From NCBI RefSeq assembly GCF_012113595.1, contig NZ_CP050831.1, positions 4,774,001 to 4,838,000 on the forward strand: a stretch of DNA of 64,000 nucleotides. The letters run 5' to 3'. Source of the stretch: Bacteroides faecium (lineage in GTDB: Bacteria > Bacteroidota > Bacteroidia > Bacteroidales > Bacteroidaceae). This document shows, piece after piece, positions 27,455-35,013 of the stretch (position 1 is the first letter of the stretch; each line of letters begins with the position of its first letter). Position numbers and translations under genes: made by a program. The notes below the pieces were generated by a model. It did not search any database. It was not told the DNA's origin and worked only from the letters and a program-made list of their open reading frames with translations.

Positions 27455-27491
27455 AAAAAGAGCTTTCTTATTCAATGAGAAAGCTCTTTTT
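27455..27491 (+). terminator. Intrinsic terminator after the GH2 pair
   Basis: A perfect 14-bp stem, AAAAAGAGCTTTCT (27455-27468) with its complement (27478-27491), separated by a 9-base loop and ending in T. It lies about 40 bp after the second GH2 gene and faces the convergent ACT-domain gene; it can serve both directions. Confidence 0.9.
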
Positions 27492-27567
27492 ATATTATCT
27501 ACTGGTGACTATGAAATCTCAACTCTATATTGAATAGCCATCACCTAATAGATTATTCAAAATGAAA

Positions 27568-27990
27568 TTATTTCTGAAGTTCAAGAATAGCACTTAGTGC
27601 TTGTTCTGCTTTCTCCCTAGGTACAAAAATATGGTCGTGATAATATGCTGCCACAACATTTGCGCTTATATTTTTCTCTGCAAGTTTAGTTGAAAATGCT
27701 GCTGTCAGCCCTACCGCATCTAAACTTGAATGTACATTCAGAGTAATAAGCTTATAAACGGATTGATAACCTATATCTCTGTTCACAGCATCTTCCTGGT
27801 CAATAATTAAGGTAATGCCCTCTTTCTCATGGAAAATGCCGATTGGGGTTAATTCGCTGATTTGCTCCCAATCTAAACTAGGGAAAAAGCAGAAAACAAA
27901 ATCACGTTCATCCAATATCGGTTCTATATTGGATAATAATATATTTAAATCTTTAATGCCTGCCATAATATTCGAATTGTTAGGATTCAT
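27568..27990 (-). CDS. ACT domain-containing protein (COG3602/DUF2241 type)
   Basis: This 140-residue protein consists of two small ACT-like halves: GIKDLNILLSNIEPILDERDFVFCFF at the N-terminus and YQSVYKLITLNVHSSLDAVGLTAAFSTKLAEKNIS in the second half, ending ...ALSAILELQK. The family is thought to bind amino acids, but no physiological role is established. An internal ATG (residue 9, near 27966) would give MAGIKDLNILL, closer to the usual family start, so the first eight residues may not be translated. It begins 7 bases after the stop of the DUF3990 gene on the same strand and could be co-transcribed with that pair, though a link in function is not obvious. Confidence 0.82.
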   Translation of the reverse strand: MNPNNSNIMAGIKDLNILLSNIEPILDERDFVFCFFPSLDWEQISELTPIGIFHEKEGITLIIDQEDAVNRDIGYQSVYKLITLNVHSSLDAVGLTAAFSTKLAEKNISANVVAAYYHDHIFVPREKAEQALSAILELQK

Positions 27991-27997
27991 ATTTATT

Positions 27998-28726
27998 CTA
28001 ACCTTGTCTCTTTTGTAATTCTCTTATTAATTCATCTACAATATACGCATCACTCATCAAATATAAATCCCCAAGACGATGGATAATACGCTGATAGATT
28101 TCACTATTATAGAATATATCAAGTGCCTGCAAACTGGAAATGTGTAGGCGGATAGCAAGCAACTCTACAATACTATAATATTTGCCTTGCATTACAATAT
28201 CAGCATTGGGAATTTCTTTTGAGAAAGACGGGAAAGGCAAAAGTGTAGCGTCTACAAAATGTAAGTGTTCGTCAATTACTTTTTGGTTCGTAATACAAAT
28301 TTGATTGTTAGGTTCTTGATGACTCAAACGTGATAATGCTTCTTCACGAGTATAGTCACCACGCATATAGAGGTCGATAGTACGTATCACGCGGTCGTCT
28401 GCTATACCGCCTTCTATTATGTCATAGTCCTGCCATATAGCGTTTCCTTGTCTACACGCTACAACAAAATCCAACCAATGTGCATCATATGTGGTAAAGT
28501 GTAAATAATGATAAGGAGAGTTACGACAAGCGTCTATATCCAGTGAATAAATATTGAGCCATACGCTATTTTCATGACGAATATCAGCTGTGCGAAGTGC
28601 CCAACGAGTTGCCTGTTCCTTTAAATTTGTAAGATAGAAGCCTATTCCGAAATCAAGATTCGGCCGGCATACTCCGGCTAACGGTTGTTCTACACGGTAA
28701 GTAGAGCCATGGTAAACAGTTAACAT
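27998..28726 (-). CDS. DUF3990 protein (ADP-ribosyltransferase-like, possible toxin)
   Basis: This 242-residue protein has the DUF3990 signature: an N-terminal MLTVYHGSTYRVEQP, the block FGIGFYLTNLKEQATRWA, a middle WLDFVVACRQG, and YDIIEGGIADDRVIRTI. The YHGS and GFYLT motifs are reminiscent of the H and Y residues of the ADP-ribosyltransferase fold, to which I recall this family being assigned; that assignment is from memory. Its start codon overlaps the last codons of the DUF3791 gene by 7 bases (28720-28726), which implies translational coupling. DUF3791-DUF3990 pairs are recurrent in gut bacteria and look like toxin-antitoxin modules. The toxin role is inferred, not shown. Confidence 0.8.
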   Translation of the reverse strand: MLTVYHGSTYRVEQPLAGVCRPNLDFGIGFYLTNLKEQATRWALRTADIRHENSVWLNIYSLDIDACRNSPYHYLHFTTYDAHWLDFVVACRQGNAIWQDYDIIEGGIADDRVIRTIDLYMRGDYTREEALSRLSHQEPNNQICITNQKVIDEHLHFVDATLLPFPSFSKEIPNADIVMQGKYYSIVELLAIRLHISSLQALDIFYNSEIYQRIIHRLGDLYLMSDAYIVDELIRELQKRQG

Positions 28727-29001
28727 GACTTATCTCCTTTTTGTTGTGTCGAAACTTGAAAAGGGCGATAATCTTCCGGTAACCATTGCGGATCACGATG
28801 ATAGATATATTCTAATAAAGAATCTACTATGTATGCTTTGCCTTGGGTATGCAAAGTATCATAAAAAGCATTTATATAGCCGTCTATGGCACCTAATTCC
28901 TTTAGTTTGTTATATACATCCGAACTATAACGTCCTAATCGTTCGGCTGTATTCTCTATACAATAGATGATAAACTCTAACTGCTTTTCTTTAAGGGTCA
29001 T
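28720..29001 (-). CDS. DUF3791 protein (partner of DUF3990)
   Basis: This 93-residue protein matches the DUF3791 pattern: QLEFIIYCIENTAERL, a middle SSDVYNKLKELGAIDGYINAFYDTLHTQGKAYIVDSLLEYI. It is small, helical and has no signal peptide. It lies directly upstream of the DUF3990 gene with a 7-base overlap, in the order expected for an antitoxin-first module. About 20 C-terminal residues (after HRDPQW) extend beyond the usual domain. Antitoxin function is inferred from size, order and coupling. Confidence 0.8.
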   Translation of the reverse strand: MTLKEKQLEFIIYCIENTAERLGRYSSDVYNKLKELGAIDGYINAFYDTLHTQGKAYIVDSLLEYIYHRDPQWLPEDYRPFQVSTQQKGDKSC

Positions 29002-29053
29002 ATTATTTTCTCCTTTCTTTTCTTAATCAATTAGCGAAAAAGACTAATATTAG

Positions 29054-29061
29054 CAAAGATA
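29054..29061 (-). promoter_or_regulatory. Putative -7 promoter element of the DUF3791-DUF3990 genes
   Basis: The minus strand reads TATCTTTG, matching TAnnTTTG, about 50 bases upstream of the DUF3791 start codon at 29001. It would drive DUF3791, DUF3990 and possibly the ACT gene. Confidence 0.5.
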
Positions 29062-29131
29062 AAAAAGTTCCTTCTTTCTTCCAATTTTTCTGTATAGTAT
29101 ATCATATACATTAGTGAATATTAAAGCAAAC

Positions 29132-29650
29132 TCAATATGCATTCATTATTGCTTTCTCTTCTCTCACCAACTTTCTCCACCTTTGAAATGCCCTTATTAA
29201 ACTTTCTTCTTGTACCAGTTCCGTTATTTCATAGTGTTCAACGAATTGCTCCATCGACTTTTTGAACATCACTCCTTTATTAAACTTATTATCCAATAGA
29301 AAAGAGTATAATTCCGCCTTCATTTCTGTTTCTATTTCCTTTTCTATAATTGATGCGCTGTCATGTCCGATATAATTATAGACTTCCGGATTCTTCCCAT
29401 AACGTGGTTGGGGCAATATAAAACAAATATTTCCAGTCTCTTTCCATGAAACGTTTGGTGGGTGAGGAACAGATAGTTGGTGAAGGAAGTGATAAACGGG
29501 AGCAATATGGGGGAGATGGATAGGGATAAGTCGTTGCGAAGGAGAAGAGGAGTGAGACTGATTCTCTAAATCGGGTTCTAAACTCTGCCCGTATCGGACA
29601 TACATGTATCTAGCCAAATATGGCTTGATAGTAATTGTAACTGTAACCAT
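29132..29650 (-). CDS. Conserved-looking hypothetical protein, 172 aa
   Basis: I do not recognise a named family. The N-terminus (VTVTITIKPYLARYMYVRYG) and a later block (KNPEVYNYIGHDSASIIEKEIETEM) look like a set of small Bacteroidales proteins that I associate loosely with prophage or accessory regions. The C-terminal half is helical and basic (IRAFQRWRKLVREEK) and might bind nucleic acid. A Ser/Pro/His-rich stretch lies between. There is no signal peptide. It stands alone, upstream of a palindrome-rich gap, and its start codon lies inside an inverted-repeat arm (29645-29655). Coding is likely because the opposite strand and other frames here lack long open frames. Confidence 0.6.
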   Translation of the reverse strand: MVTVTITIKPYLARYMYVRYGQSLEPDLENQSHSSSPSQRLIPIHLPHIAPVYHFLHQLSVPHPPNVSWKETGNICFILPQPRYGKNPEVYNYIGHDSASIIEKEIETEMKAELYSFLLDNKFNKGVMFKKSMEQFVEHYEITELVQEESLIRAFQRWRKLVREEKAIMNAY

Positions 29651-30204
29651 GGGAAATTTCTTGAAGTTTGTAATAAAAAAGTATATATGAGCAGTCCTTT
29701 CGGACTACGAATTCCGTTTTGTTTATTGAGAATATTCCCATGGTTGTCGGGACGGAATTCTTTTTTATAATAAGTTGATATACAACACTCTACATATACT
29801 GATTTTGGTTTAAAACCAAGGAGCCGTTCCTTTTAAAGGAACGCCCCGTTGCTCACCGAGGAACGACTTGTCCCTTTTAAAGAAACGGATGATTCCTTAA
29901 AATCCGGGAACAAAACTAGTCGTAATATTCTGTTTTTTCAAAATGGATAGTTGACGTTTTAAATGATATATGTAAATATACGTAACCGATTTATCACATC
30001 GTTTGTTTTGCGCGTGTATATATACTCTGTATGTCACAAAAGTTAACCGAATAAATAAGATAATGATTTAACAATGTTTACCAGATAAGCCTTTTTCGAG
30101 GAGTAACAAACTCTCATATTGAGTGATTATGAAATTATTTTGAACGAAATTTCGGAATCAATGTGCAATTTCAGAACGTTTTATTTTTATATATATTTCT
30201 TTTG
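29651..30204. other. Non-coding stretch with several palindromes
   Basis: No credible gene is seen in about 550 bp. Structures found: an 11-bp inverted repeat AACCATGGGAA (29645-29655) with TTCCCATGGTT (29735-29745); a small hairpin AGTCC-TTTC-GGACT near 29693-29706; a 9-bp pair GAATTCCGT (29709-29717) and ACGGAATTC (29752-29760) followed by a T run at 29761-29766; and two near-perfect palindromes, TTGGTTT-A-AAACCAA (29805-29819) and CGTTCCTTT-T-AAAGGAACG (29825-29843), with a degenerate second copy near 29870-29888. The rest is A/T-rich and leads to the fimbrial promoter. Confidence 0.7.
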
Positions 30205-30212
30205 TAAATTTG
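30205..30212 (+). promoter_or_regulatory. Putative -7 promoter element of the fimbrial operon
   Basis: TAAATTTG matches TAnnTTTG exactly and lies 56 bases upstream of the ATG at 30268. Upstream sequence is T-rich, without a clear TTTG at -33. It is the best candidate for driving the fimbrial genes from 30268 to about 41038. Confidence 0.55.
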
Positions 30213-30267
30213 CAGTGTTAAATAATTAAATGAGCATAAACAAAGAAACACTCAATATACACATTTA

Positions 30268-30855
30268 ATGAAGATAAAAGGCATAATAATTCTACTTTTC
30301 ATATTTTGGGGAAGCATCTTACAATGTTCAGCTCAGAAGGCAGCGGTAAAAACAAACCTGTTTTACGGTATATATTCAAGTTCGCCTAATATAGAAGCCG
30401 AGTTCGGACTTTCACCGCGTAGTACGATAGAACTGGGCGGCGGCTTTAACTTGTTTACATCCGGCAAGTCGTCTGCAAACAAGAAGCTGGTACATTGGCT
30501 CGGTTCGGCAGAATATCGTTATTGGACATGTGAAAGGTTCAACGGACATTTTTGGGGAATACATATATTAGGCTCCCAATACAATATAGCAGGTCATCAT
30601 CTGCCACTTCTATTCGGAGATGATTCCGGTCAATATCGTTATGAAGGATGGGGAATAGGTGGAGGTATATCGTATGGCTACCATTTTCTTCTAAGTAATC
30701 GTTGGAGTCTCGAAGCGAATATAGGCATGGGATATGCCCGGTTGCATTACGATAAGTTTCGATGTGAGACTTGTGGTGAAAAGACCGGAACGGAAAACCG
30801 CAACTACTTTGGGCCGACTAAAGCTGCAATCTCACTTATATTTCTCATAAAATAA
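30268..30855 (+). CDS. DUF3575 outer-membrane-type protein of fimbrial operon
   Basis: This 195-residue protein has signal peptide MKIKGIIILLFIFWGSILQCSAQ, followed by beta-strand-rich sequence typical of DUF3575: AAVKTNLFYGIYSSSPNIEAEFGLSPRSTIELGGGFN, EYRYW and a final AAISLIFLIK. It ends in an aromatic/hydrophobic strand followed by K, fitting an outer-membrane beta-barrel or periplasmic beta protein. DUF3575 genes commonly open Mfa/Fim-type fimbrial clusters in Bacteroidales, and the next gene starts 7 bp downstream. Its precise role in fimbria assembly is not known. Confidence 0.85.
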   Translation: MKIKGIIILLFIFWGSILQCSAQKAAVKTNLFYGIYSSSPNIEAEFGLSPRSTIELGGGFNLFTSGKSSANKKLVHWLGSAEYRYWTCERFNGHFWGIHILGSQYNIAGHHLPLLFGDDSGQYRYEGWGIGGGISYGYHFLLSNRWSLEANIGMGYARLHYDKFRCETCGEKTGTENRNYFGPTKAAISLIFLIK

Positions 30856-30862
30856 TAGAAAC

Positions 30863-32386
30863 ATGATAAAAGTAAAATCAACCTTATGGTTACTGACCAT
30901 ATTACTACTGGCTTCACCCTTATTATATGGAGAAAACCTACCAGATAAATGGTACACGGGAACCATACAACCAAAAGCTCTTGAACTACAACAAGTAGGA
31001 GACTCTTTACACATTCAAATGCTTTACGACTTTGATAAGATAAAAGTCAGTTCCAATCATTCTATAGAATTGATACCTGTATTGATTGCCGGAAACCATC
31101 AGATGGAATTACCGGAGATTTCTCTCAAAGGTCGTAATAATTACCAAAATTTGAAGCGCAAACTTGCTTTGATGAGTACATTGGAACGTGACTTATACCA
31201 GTCGGAAGCTCCATACCATATATTAAAAGGATACGGAGCAACTGGAAAAGAACAGGTTCGGTATTCGTTGGTAATACCATTCGAATCATGGATGAAGGAT
31301 GCGCGCCTGGATATAAAGAAAGAGGTAATGGGTTGCTGCAAACCGGGCAAATTGTTATCAACATTCCCTCTTTTCAGCACTATTGCTTTGGAGCAGTTTT
31401 CAATTCCATATCAGGTTATTCCGCACATCAGTTACGTCCAACCCCAAGTTGAACCTATTAAAAAACGTGAGATGGCATGTGAAGTGTTTTTGGATTTTGT
31501 CGTTTCTAAAACTGACATAAAGCCGGATTATATGAACAATCCGTCTGAGTTGAAAAAGATAGCTTCCATGCTTGCAGAAATGAAAAGTGATACAACTATA
31601 TCAATTCGTGGAATATCAGTCATCGGTTATGCTTCACCGGAAGGCTCTTTCTTGTTTAACAGACAACTTTCCGAAGGACGTGCGAAAGCACTTGTAAATT
31701 ACCTGCTCCCCCGTTTCTCTTTTTCAAAAGAATTATATAAGGTGGAATATGGTGGTGAAAATTGGGCTGGACTACGTAAAATGGTAGCTGAATCTGACAT
31801 GCTGGAGAAAGAAGGCATTCTTCATATCATTGATAATATACCGGCTTCTATAAATTATAATACAAATACTAGCCGTAAAAAATCATTGATGCTATATAAG
31901 CAAGGTGAGCCTTATCGGTATATGCTACACGAGTATTATCCACATTTACGAAAGGCGATATGTAAGATAGAATATAATGTTCAGAATTTTAATATAGAAC
32001 AGGCAAAAATACAGCTTCATAGCCGACCGCAAGATCTGAGTCTGAATGAAATCTATCAAGTAGCTCTTACTTATGAGAATGGTTCGCCGGAGTTTATAGA
32101 ACTGTTTGAAACAGCCGTCAGAATCTTTCCTGACGATGAGGTTGCTAACTTAAATGCCGCTTCGGCTGCGCTTTCACATGGAGATACAGTATTAGCAGAA
32201 GAATATCTTAAGAAGACAAAGATAGCCGTACCTGAGTATGAAAACACAGTGGGAGTGTTACACTTATTGAAAGGGGAGTATAAACAAGCAGAGGTACATC
32301 TCAATAAAGCTGCCGAATCCGGATTAAGACAAGCACGTCTCAATCTTGAGGAATTGGCAAAAAGGAGAGTAATATCCAAACAATAA
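30863..32386 (+). CDS. DUF3868/OmpA-like/TPR protein of fimbrial operon
   Basis: This 507-residue protein has signal peptide MIKVKSTLWLLTILLLASPLLYG. The N-terminal part (about 30-200) matches DUF3868 (VGDSLHIQMLYDFDKIKVSSNHSIELIPVL). An OmpA-like peptidoglycan-binding region follows (about 235-330: ISIRGISVIGYASPEGSFLFNRQLSEGRAKALVNYL). The C-terminus has TPR-like helices (about 400-500: EYLKKTKIAVPEYENTVGVLHLLKGEYKQAEVHLNKAAESG). This combination is standard next to DUF3575 in Bacteroidales fimbrial loci and probably anchors or organises the fibre at the outer membrane and cell wall. The assembly role is inferred from context. Confidence 0.88.
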   Translation: MIKVKSTLWLLTILLLASPLLYGENLPDKWYTGTIQPKALELQQVGDSLHIQMLYDFDKIKVSSNHSIELIPVLIAGNHQMELPEISLKGRNNYQNLKRKLALMSTLERDLYQSEAPYHILKGYGATGKEQVRYSLVIPFESWMKDARLDIKKEVMGCCKPGKLLSTFPLFSTIALEQFSIPYQVIPHISYVQPQVEPIKKREMACEVFLDFVVSKTDIKPDYMNNPSELKKIASMLAEMKSDTTISIRGISVIGYASPEGSFLFNRQLSEGRAKALVNYLLPRFSFSKELYKVEYGGENWAGLRKMVAESDMLEKEGILHIIDNIPASINYNTNTSRKKSLMLYKQGEPYRYMLHEYYPHLRKAICKIEYNVQNFNIEQAKIQLHSRPQDLSLNEIYQVALTYENGSPEFIELFETAVRIFPDDEVANLNAASAALSHGDTVLAEEYLKKTKIAVPEYENTVGVLHLLKGEYKQAEVHLNKAAESGLRQARLNLEELAKRRVISKQ

Positions 32387-32465
32387 GCAAACAAAACTAT
32401 TGATTTTTTTATTTACTATCATTTATAATTATCATTTCATTTACAACATTTAAACATTTAAAAAG

Positions 32466-34004
32466 ATGAAAACAAGAAGTTTTCTATTATCGACGTTGGC
32501 AGCTTTTATGCTTGCCGGTTGTAGTAGTGAGGAAGCAGGGGAAAACAACATTCCGGGTGATGACCTGAATGGCAAAGCGTATCTGTCGCTGTCGCTAAAA
32601 AGTCATTCAGCTACTACAAGAGCAGCAACAGCAACAAAACCGGGTAGTGAAGGGGAAAGTCACGCGGGGAATGTAACTGTTCTATTATTTGACAAGGATG
32701 ATGTATGCCTTGATGTGGTTGACTTTAATAATGCTGAAGTTGGAAACAGCGGAGGAGAAGGGAATCCACCTGCTGCCGCCAGTGATGTTAAACTAGTGCC
32801 GGAAAAGACTGAGAAAGTATTTGTGGTTATCAACCCTTATAGTGCTGGGTGGGATTTATCTAAAGATGCCGTAAAGGGTAAACCTTGGAACACGATTAAT
32901 GCTGCTATTGATGCGACTATTGCCAATGTTACGGGCAATAAGAATTTTATGATGGCGAGTGCAGGCACCACCGATGCTGGAGCATTAACGGATGTAAAGT
33001 CGAATGTGGTTAAAGTTACTCCGGAGAATGAGGCTACGGCAAAAGATCAAGCAAAAGCTAATCCTGCTATAATTAACGTAGATCGACTGAGTGCAAAAGT
33101 AGAGGTTGCGGTTAAGTCACCGGACTTTACAAAACCTGAGGGTTCCAGTTTTACTTTCGGTGGTTGGGAATTAAGTGTTACCAACAAGAGCGTAAAGCTA
33201 TATAGTGACCTTATCACTTATGCTAATGCTACGGAAGGAGCTGTTTACCGTCGGGATAAAAACTATTTGCTTGGCGAACAGCCTACAGGTGGTGAAAGCG
33301 CTATGGATGCGGCATTCGATTATCTGAAAAACATCGATAGTCAAGATGGTGTTATTCCTGATGTTGCACAAACAGACGGAGCAAGTCGTTACTGTCTTGA
33401 AAATACTATGGATGCTGAAGCACAACAATTAGGTTTTACCACAAAGGTGGTAGTAAAAGCCCAGTACACCCCTAGTGGCTTAACTGAAAATAGTAGTTAT
33501 TTCTCTTGGAAAGGCAATTATTATACATTGGAAGGGCTTCAAAAGGCATACAAAGAAACTACTGGCGGTGGACTGAAAACGGATTTGCCTATATTCTTAA
33601 AAAAAGCAGGTATCGTGGAAGAGGGTGTTTCGGACATAGATAAAGCCATTGAAGAGCTTACTACTAGTAATTTTAATGAAAAAACCGGTATTATCGGACG
33701 TTTCTGTGCCGTACGTTACTATCACTCATCTGTTTGCTATTATGATGTCTTGATTCGTCATGACCAGGCTATAACAACCAAAATGGCTTTAGGTAGATAC
33801 GGTGTAGTACGAAACAACTGGTATCACCTTGAACTTCAGAGTGTGAGCGGTCCCGGTACGCCGTGGATTCCCGACCCGTCCGATCCTGATCCAACCAATC
33901 CTACACCACCGGATACCGACGATGATGAAGCAGATGCTTATCTCTCTGTACAAATCACTATCAATCCATGGACTTTTTGGACACAAGGTGTTGATTTACA
34001 TTAA
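32466..34004 (+). CDS. Mfa1-family major fimbrial subunit (lipoprotein precursor)
   Basis: This 512-residue protein has lipobox LAGC with C19. An N-terminal pro-segment leads to KSHSATTRAATATKP; cleavage after R52 by an arginine-specific protease would fit maturation of Mfa1/FimA-type fimbrillins. The body is two beta-sandwich-like domains, with Mfa1 features such as VFVVINPY and NVDRLSAKVEVAVKS. Near the end is an Asp/Pro-rich linker (DPSDPDPTNPTPPDTDDDEAD), then a conserved C-terminal strand, LSVQITINPWTFWTQGVDL, used for donor-strand type polymerisation. Length and context, directly followed by Mfa2, support the major subunit role. The exact protease and site are inferred. Confidence 0.9.
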   Translation: MKTRSFLLSTLAAFMLAGCSSEEAGENNIPGDDLNGKAYLSLSLKSHSATTRAATATKPGSEGESHAGNVTVLLFDKDDVCLDVVDFNNAEVGNSGGEGNPPAAASDVKLVPEKTEKVFVVINPYSAGWDLSKDAVKGKPWNTINAAIDATIANVTGNKNFMMASAGTTDAGALTDVKSNVVKVTPENEATAKDQAKANPAIINVDRLSAKVEVAVKSPDFTKPEGSSFTFGGWELSVTNKSVKLYSDLITYANATEGAVYRRDKNYLLGEQPTGGESAMDAAFDYLKNIDSQDGVIPDVAQTDGASRYCLENTMDAEAQQLGFTTKVVVKAQYTPSGLTENSSYFSWKGNYYTLEGLQKAYKETTGGGLKTDLPIFLKKAGIVEEGVSDIDKAIEELTTSNFNEKTGIIGRFCAVRYYHSSVCYYDVLIRHDQAITTKMALGRYGVVRNNWYHLELQSVSGPGTPWIPDPSDPDPTNPTPPDTDDDEADAYLSVQITINPWTFWTQGVDLH

Positions 34005-34007
34005 TAG

Positions 34008-34976
34008 ATGGAAATAAAAAGACACATAGAGAAATACAAAATAATCCTTGCCGCTTTTATGGCGGCAGGGATTACCGGTTGCGATGTTCTTCATGATGAC
34101 TTCAGCCAGTGTGACCTTTTTCTTGAATTCCGCTATGACTATAATATGGCAAATGAAGATTGGTTTGCCAAACAAGTGGAAGAAGTAAAGGTTTATGTGT
34201 TTGATGCAAAAGGGAGTTATATACAAACATTCACCGAAAATGGCAGTCCACTAAAAAGTCCGGGCTACCGTATGCAGATACCATATCGGTTGAAAGGCTC
34301 TACGGCTGTAGTATGGGCTGGAAAGACAGATAGCTTTTACTCATTGCCGATAATGACTGCGGGCGACCCGATAGATAAATTGATATTGAAATATGAGCCG
34401 GAAAATAACATAAGTAATAATCACCTTGATGCGTTATGGCACAGTGGACCCTTACAAATGTTTTCATCGGAGAATATCAGCAATACAGAAACCGTCAGCT
34501 TGATACGAAATACCAATGATATAACGATAGGTATTACACAGGGGAATACCCTGGTAGATATTTCGAAATATGATATACAACTAATTGCAACAAACAGTTC
34601 TTATAACTATAAAAATAATTTTGGAGATAAGAACAAGACCATAACTTATTGTCCTTGCCTTGAAGCGGAATACGACAGGGCATCTTTCCAAACCCGGATT
34701 CACACGCTCAGGCTTGTTGAGGATGGTGATATGACTTTTTCCATCACAGAGAAAGTCTCAGGAAAAGCGATAGATATCGGAGGAAAAACAACCATAAACC
34801 TTATTGACTATTTGTTAATGAGCAAACCGGAAATGATGAGCGAACAAGAATACCTCGACCGCAGATACGAATGGGATATCAACATTCGAATCGGAGATAA
34901 GGAAGAGAATGGCTACATTGCATTGAGTATAACCATCAATAATTGGACCTATTGGTTCCAACCAACAGATATGTAA
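34008..34976 (+). CDS. FimB/Mfa2-family fimbrial anchor subunit (lipoprotein)
   Basis: This 322-residue protein has lipobox ITGC with C25, followed by CDVLHDDFSQCDLFLEFRYDYNM, the characteristic opening of Mfa2/FimB anchors. The C-terminus, YIALSITINNWTYWFQPTDM, resembles the terminal strand of the major subunit. It starts 3 bases after the Mfa1 stop codon, so the two are co-translated. In Porphyromonas gingivalis Mfa2 anchors the fimbria to the outer membrane and limits its length; the same role is likely here. Confidence 0.92.
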   Translation: MEIKRHIEKYKIILAAFMAAGITGCDVLHDDFSQCDLFLEFRYDYNMANEDWFAKQVEEVKVYVFDAKGSYIQTFTENGSPLKSPGYRMQIPYRLKGSTAVVWAGKTDSFYSLPIMTAGDPIDKLILKYEPENNISNNHLDALWHSGPLQMFSSENISNTETVSLIRNTNDITIGITQGNTLVDISKYDIQLIATNSSYNYKNNFGDKNKTITYCPCLEAEYDRASFQTRIHTLRLVEDGDMTFSITEKVSGKAIDIGGKTTINLIDYLLMSKPEMMSEQEYLDRRYEWDINIRIGDKEENGYIALSITINNWTYWFQPTDM

Positions 34977-35013
34977 ATCGTTTCTTTGAAACGGGATTTA
35001 GGCACGATTAAGA

